Source: Methanomassiliicoccales archaeon RumEn M2
GTDB taxonomy: Archaea > Thermoplasmatota > Thermoplasmata > Methanomassiliicoccales > Methanomethylophilaceae
Length of the DNA stretch: 64,000 bases
NCBI GenBank assembly: GCA_001421175.1
Contig: LJKL01000013.1
Span: 1-64,000, forward strand
Direction of reading: 5' to 3'
The first letter of the stretch is position 1; every line of letters begins with the position of its first letter. The translations under genes and the position numbers were made by a program. The notes beneath the pieces are model-generated. The model searched no databases, had not been told where the DNA came from, and worked only from the letters and a program-made list of their open reading frames with translations. This document shows positions 61,200 through 64,000 of this stretch, one piece after another.

Positions 61200-61775
61200 A
61201 TGGACAGGCTCGATTCTATGCTTCTGGAGCTCAAAGACACATCCGAGTTCATGGTGGACCTGGCTTACTCTTCCCTTCTGTACAACAACCGGGACATAGC
61301 GGAGGAGGTCATCAACATGGAGGTCAAGATGGATGAGCTCGGCGACGAGATCCAGAAAAGCCTCCTGGACATGGCTCAGAAGAACCCGGAGAGCGTCATG
61401 AAGGCCTTCGTCGCCTTCAGACTGCAGATAGCCATAGAGGACATAGCCAATGCGGCCGCGTCCATAGCCGATGTGGTGCTGCGCGGCTATGCCAGCAGCC
61501 CCGTCATCCACATGAGCATCAAGGAGTCCGAGTGGACCATCGAGAGGGCCACGGTATCGGAGACATCCGTTCTAAGGGACAAGACATTAGGGGATATGAG
61601 GCTGTGGAGCCACTGCGGCATGTTCGTCATGGCCATAAAGCGCGGTGCACAGTACATATTCAGGCCTGATAAGTGGACAGCGCTCAGGGAAGGGGACGTG
61701 CTCATCGCCGTCGGCCCGGAGGAGAGCGCCGATTACTTCATAGCTCTGGCAGACGGCAGCAGAAAAGAGTTCTGA
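61200..61775 (+). CDS. PhoU-like / RCK_C (TrkA-C) protein, copy 2
   Basis: The 191-residue protein repeats the layout of its neighbour: SMLLELKDTSEFMVDLAYSS, then EVINMEVKMDELGDEIQKSL, and an RCK_C part with LRDKTLGDMRLWSHCGMFVM, then TALREGDVLIAVGPEESADY. The two proteins share the VDLAYxSLxYN segment, so they are paralogues and may form a heterodimer. I chose the ATG at 61200 since upstream codons overlap the first gene. Confidence 0.88.
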   Translation: MDRLDSMLLELKDTSEFMVDLAYSSLLYNNRDIAEEVINMEVKMDELGDEIQKSLLDMAQKNPESVMKAFVAFRLQIAIEDIANAAASIADVVLRGYASSPVIHMSIKESEWTIERATVSETSVLRDKTLGDMRLWSHCGMFVMAIKRGAQYIFRPDKWTALREGDVLIAVGPEESADYFIALADGSRKEF

Positions 61776-61887
61776 GATCCTCATCCTATACTGCAGATGA
61801 GCGCAGTTACGTTCATCGTATGAGCGTTCCGCGACGATTCGCAAGTATTTTTCGGGAAGGAATACTCTGGAGCAGAATGTAAGGAAG

Positions 61888-61963
61888 TGGTAGCCTCGCG
61901 CAGATTCGAACTGCGGTCGCAGGATCCAGAGTCCCGCATGATTGACCACTACACTACGAGGCT
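61888..61963 (-). tRNA. tRNA-Gln (CTG)
   Basis: The acceptor AGCCTCG pairs with CGAGGCT, with A1-U72 as usual for archaeal tRNA-Gln. The anticodon stem CGGGA/TCCTG encloses loop CTCTGGA, with anticodon CTG. The T arm has GCAG-TTCGAAT-CTGC. CCA is encoded at 61888-61890 on the complementary strand. In archaea Gln-tRNA is made by amidation of Glu-tRNA. Confidence 0.94.
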
Positions 61964-62027
61964 ATGGGGCCTGCCTAACACGCTACTGTTTTAATATTTT
62001 TCGTAGGTGCTAGCAGGCCGGGGGCCG

Positions 62028-62654
62028 TCACTTCAGGGCTTTGGTGACTTTAGTGTATATGTACTCTATGTCCCCGATGCCTTCGATGGTGGCGAGCTTT
62101 CCTCTCTCACGGTAGTATTCTATGAGGGGGTACGTGTTATCACGGTAGACCTTCAGCCTGTTGCGCACAGTCTTCTCTGTATCGTCATCCCTCTGGTAGA
62201 GCTTGCATCCGCACTTGTCGCAGACGCCCTCTTTCTTCGGTGCTTTGTTTATCAGGTGATAAACGGAATTGCATTCGGGGCAGGAGCGTCTGTTGGTGAG
62301 CCTGCTGACGAGCTCCTCGTCTTCAACATCGAGGTTTATCGCCACATCGATATCGATCTCCTTAGCCAGGGCGTCCGCCTGCTCCACGGTCCTGGGGAAC
62401 CCGTCCAGCAGGAAGGTGCCCTTCAGCTCGCGTATCTTATCCTTCATCATGCCTATGATGACATCGTTGGGGACCAGGGCGCCGGCGTCCATGTACTTCT
62501 TGGCCTCCCTTCCCAAGGGCGTATCGTTCCTGACGGCCTCCCTGAGCATGTCTCCCGTGGAGAGCCTCACGAAACCGAGTCTGTCACCGAGAAGCTCGGC
62601 CTGCGTTCCCTTACCGCATCCCGGAGGTCCCAGGAGTATGATCTTCGTCTTCAT
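62028..62654 (-). CDS. adk: adenylate kinase, bacterial-type with zinc LID domain
   Basis: The 208-residue protein has the P-loop GPPGCGKGTQ, STGDMLREAV, LLDGFPRTVEQADAL, and a LID domain with a CPEC/CDKC zinc site. This is the long monomeric form seen in bacteria and some archaea rather than the short archaeal trimeric AdkA. It equilibrates ATP, ADP and AMP. I chose the ATG at 62654. A GTG two codons earlier is possible. It lies outside the spc operon, where many archaea keep adk after secY. Confidence 0.93.
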   Translation of the reverse strand: MKTKIILLGPPGCGKGTQAELLGDRLGFVRLSTGDMLREAVRNDTPLGREAKKYMDAGALVPNDVIIGMMKDKIRELKGTFLLDGFPRTVEQADALAKEIDIDVAINLDVEDEELVSRLTNRRSCPECNSVYHLINKAPKKEGVCDKCGCKLYQRDDDTEKTVRNRLKVYRDNTYPLIEYYRERGKLATIEGIGDIEYIYTKVTKALK

Positions 62655-62759
62655 GCTCACCGAGAAGATGCAGGCGATTTAAATTAGCTTCGAACAGATT
62701 AGAGTGTTGCTACACATATTTTATTAACGATGTTCCATATGGAATGCGAGGTGTGCCCA

Positions 62760-64000
62760 GTGGACAGTGCAATATGCAAGAGTATAGAGAAGATCGTAGG
62801 CAAGGAAGGCTACTCGACCAGAACAGCGGACCTGTATACCTACGGGTTTGATGCATCGATTTACCACAAGACCCCGGACATGGTGGTCCAGCCCAGGACG
62901 ACCGAGCAGGTCTCAGAGATACTCAAGATAGCCAACGCCGCCAAGATCCCTGTGGTGCCCAGAGGCGCAGGCACGGGCCTGTGCGGCTCTGCGGTGCCCA
63001 TCATGGGGGGCATAGTCATGGATATGAGCCGTATGAACCGGATCCTCAAGGTCAGCGTTGCCGACCTTTGGGTGGAGGTGGAGGCCGGCTGCATATACGA
63101 CGATCTCAACAAGGAATTATCCAAGCACGGTTTCTTCTTCCCGGTGGGCCCCGGCTCCGCAGAGGCCTGTCTCATCGGCGGCATGGTCGCCAACAACGCC
63201 TCGGGAATGAGGGCGGTCAAGTACGGAGCCACCAGGGATTACGTCCTCGGTGTGACCTTCGTCAAGGCTGACGGGGAGATAGTTCACGCAGGCACTAAGA
63301 CTATAAAGGATTCCTCCGGATACCAGCTCGCCCGCCTGATGTGCGGCAGCGAGGGCACACTGGCAGTCATCACGGAGGTCACACTGAAGCTGGCCATGAA
63401 GCCCAAGACCTCCGCTTACATCCTGGCCGCCTTCGACAACGTGCAGGATGCCGGACGCTGCGTCTCGGCTCTGATAGCCAAGCCGCTGATACCCGCATCC
63501 TGTGAGCTCATGGACAGCGTCTCCATCGAAGCGGTCAATAAGGCCAGGGGCAACCCCCTGCCGGATTGCAATGCCCTCTGCATAATCGAGGTCGACGGGG
63601 ACCCGGAGCCCGTTGAGAGGGATATGAAGACGGTGGAGGAGATAGCCCAGAGCGTAGGCGCCATAAGCGTCACCCCTACCAGGGACAAGAAGCTGATAGC
63701 CAGCTGGACTGCTGCGAGGAAGGCGGTAATGACCTCCCTCTCCGCCCTTAAGCCCGGGCACTCATCCGTATCCCTGGCAGACGACATGGCACTTCCCGTA
63801 TCCAGGATACCCGAAGCAGTCACCGCATACCAGGAGATAGCGAAGAAATACAATGTCACGGTGGCCACCTACGGTCATGCTGCGGACGGCAATCTTCACA
63901 CCAAGATGCTCCTGGACCCCACCAGCAAGGATGACTGGGACAGAGGTGTTGCGGCTGTGCATGAGATCTTTGACGCCACCATAGCCCTCGACGGCACTGT
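62760..64000 (+). CDS. FAD-linked oxidase, GlcD/D-lactate dehydrogenase family (partial, 3' end outside window)
   Basis: About 413 codons are visible and no stop occurs before the window edge. The FAD-binding region shows VVQPRTTEQVSEILKIANAA, VPRGAGTGLCGSAVPIMGG, PGSAEACLIGGMVANNASGM and a GSEGTLAVITEVTL block. The C-terminal half has the GHAADGNLH motif. The family oxidises 2-hydroxyacids such as D-lactate or glycolate. A TATA-like TATTTTATTAA at about 62716 puts the transcript start after the ATG at 62739, so I prefer the GTG at 62760, which has GAGGTG before it. Confidence 0.9.
   Translation, partial: MDSAICKSIEKIVGKEGYSTRTADLYTYGFDASIYHKTPDMVVQPRTTEQVSEILKIANAAKIPVVPRGAGTGLCGSAVPIMGGIVMDMSRMNRILKVSVADLWVEVEAGCIYDDLNKELSKHGFFFPVGPGSAEACLIGGMVANNASGMRAVKYGATRDYVLGVTFVKADGEIVHAGTKTIKDSSGYQLARLMCGSEGTLAVITEVTLKLAMKPKTSAYILAAFDNVQDAGRCVSALIAKPLIPASCELMDSVSIEAVNKARGNPLPDCNALCIIEVDGDPEPVERDMKTVEEIAQSVGAISVTPTRDKKLIASWTAARKAVMTSLSALKPGHSSVSLADDMALPVSRIPEAVTAYQEIAKKYNVTVATYGHAADGNLHTKMLLDPTSKDDWDRGVAAVHEIFDATIALDGT

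Overview
The window reads as chromosomal DNA of a euryarchaeon of the Thermoplasmata, most likely a methanogen of the Methanomassiliicoccales type. The signs are a full archaeal S10/spc ribosomal-protein operon, aIF1, aIF2-alpha, aRF1, Nop10, Cbf5, Rpp29, RadB, NAC, isopentenyl phosphate kinase, the methanopterin-pathway GTP cyclohydrolase MptA, the archaeosine radical-SAM protein, a DTD2 deacylase, an isolated 5S rRNA gene, an intron-containing tRNA-Tyr, and GGTG-type ribosome sites in overlapping gene strings. No methanogenesis or pyrrolysine gene lies in the window, so the order-level assignment is inference.

Layout. 0-3.5 kb: a partial rubredoxin gene, then a DUF134 / NifX-like / MinD-like / MinD-like / NifX-like operon behind a 28-bp palindrome. 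4.1-7.2 kb (minus strand): tRNA-Tyr and a translation/RNP gene string (L44e, S27e, aIF2-alpha, Nop10, a proteasome-chaperone-like protein), with RpiA upstream. 7.2-12.9 kb: creatininase-like protein, Dph6-like ligase, peroxiredoxin, a pair of SMR exporters, tRNA-Pro, RdgB, stand-alone Bud32, AIM24-like protein and RadB. 12.9-15.8 kb: isoprenoid genes IPK, Fni and IdsA. 15.9-18.5 kb: 5S rRNA, HypC, NAC, an AlaX-type editing protein and an Lrp regulator. 18.5-23.2 kb: a bacterial-type AspRS convergent with gatCAB. 23.4-29.6 kb: TPR protein, MptA, RNase HII behind a duplicated promoter, an SCP2-like protein, initiator tRNA, a CDIN1-like nuclease-fold protein, a flavin disulfide reductase, the archaeosine protein and a small conserved protein. 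29.7-45.7 kb: the ribosomal operon L3 to L15, then SecY, a DUF106 insertase, CMP kinase and Cbf5. 45.8-47.6 kb: four unrecognised genes, two of them membrane proteins. 47.7-56.7 kb: TrpRS, PheRS alpha, a winged-helix/repeat regulator, DTD2, UMP kinase, aRF1, ArgRS and a GNAT acetyltransferase. 56.6-64 kb: lipoate ligase, a secreted/anchored protein, PurP, an SLC41/MgtE-like transporter facing two PhoU-RCK_C proteins, tRNA-Gln, adenylate kinase and a truncated FAD oxidase.

The window is dominated by translation, tRNA charging and editing, ribosome and RNP assembly, and cofactor metabolism. Its most system-like parts are the NifX/MinD cluster (resembling the orange-protein cluster of sulfate reducers) and the CBS-less MgtE-like channel with tandem PhoU-RCK_C proteins.

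Quality warning. Thirteen genes, several of them essential and single-copy (aIF2-alpha, L18, TrpRS, PheRS alpha), each carry exactly one single-base frameshift, mostly in a homopolymer. One inserted or deleted base restores a full family-length protein in every case. I treat these as probable sequence errors and give the full gene span, noting the site in each entry.
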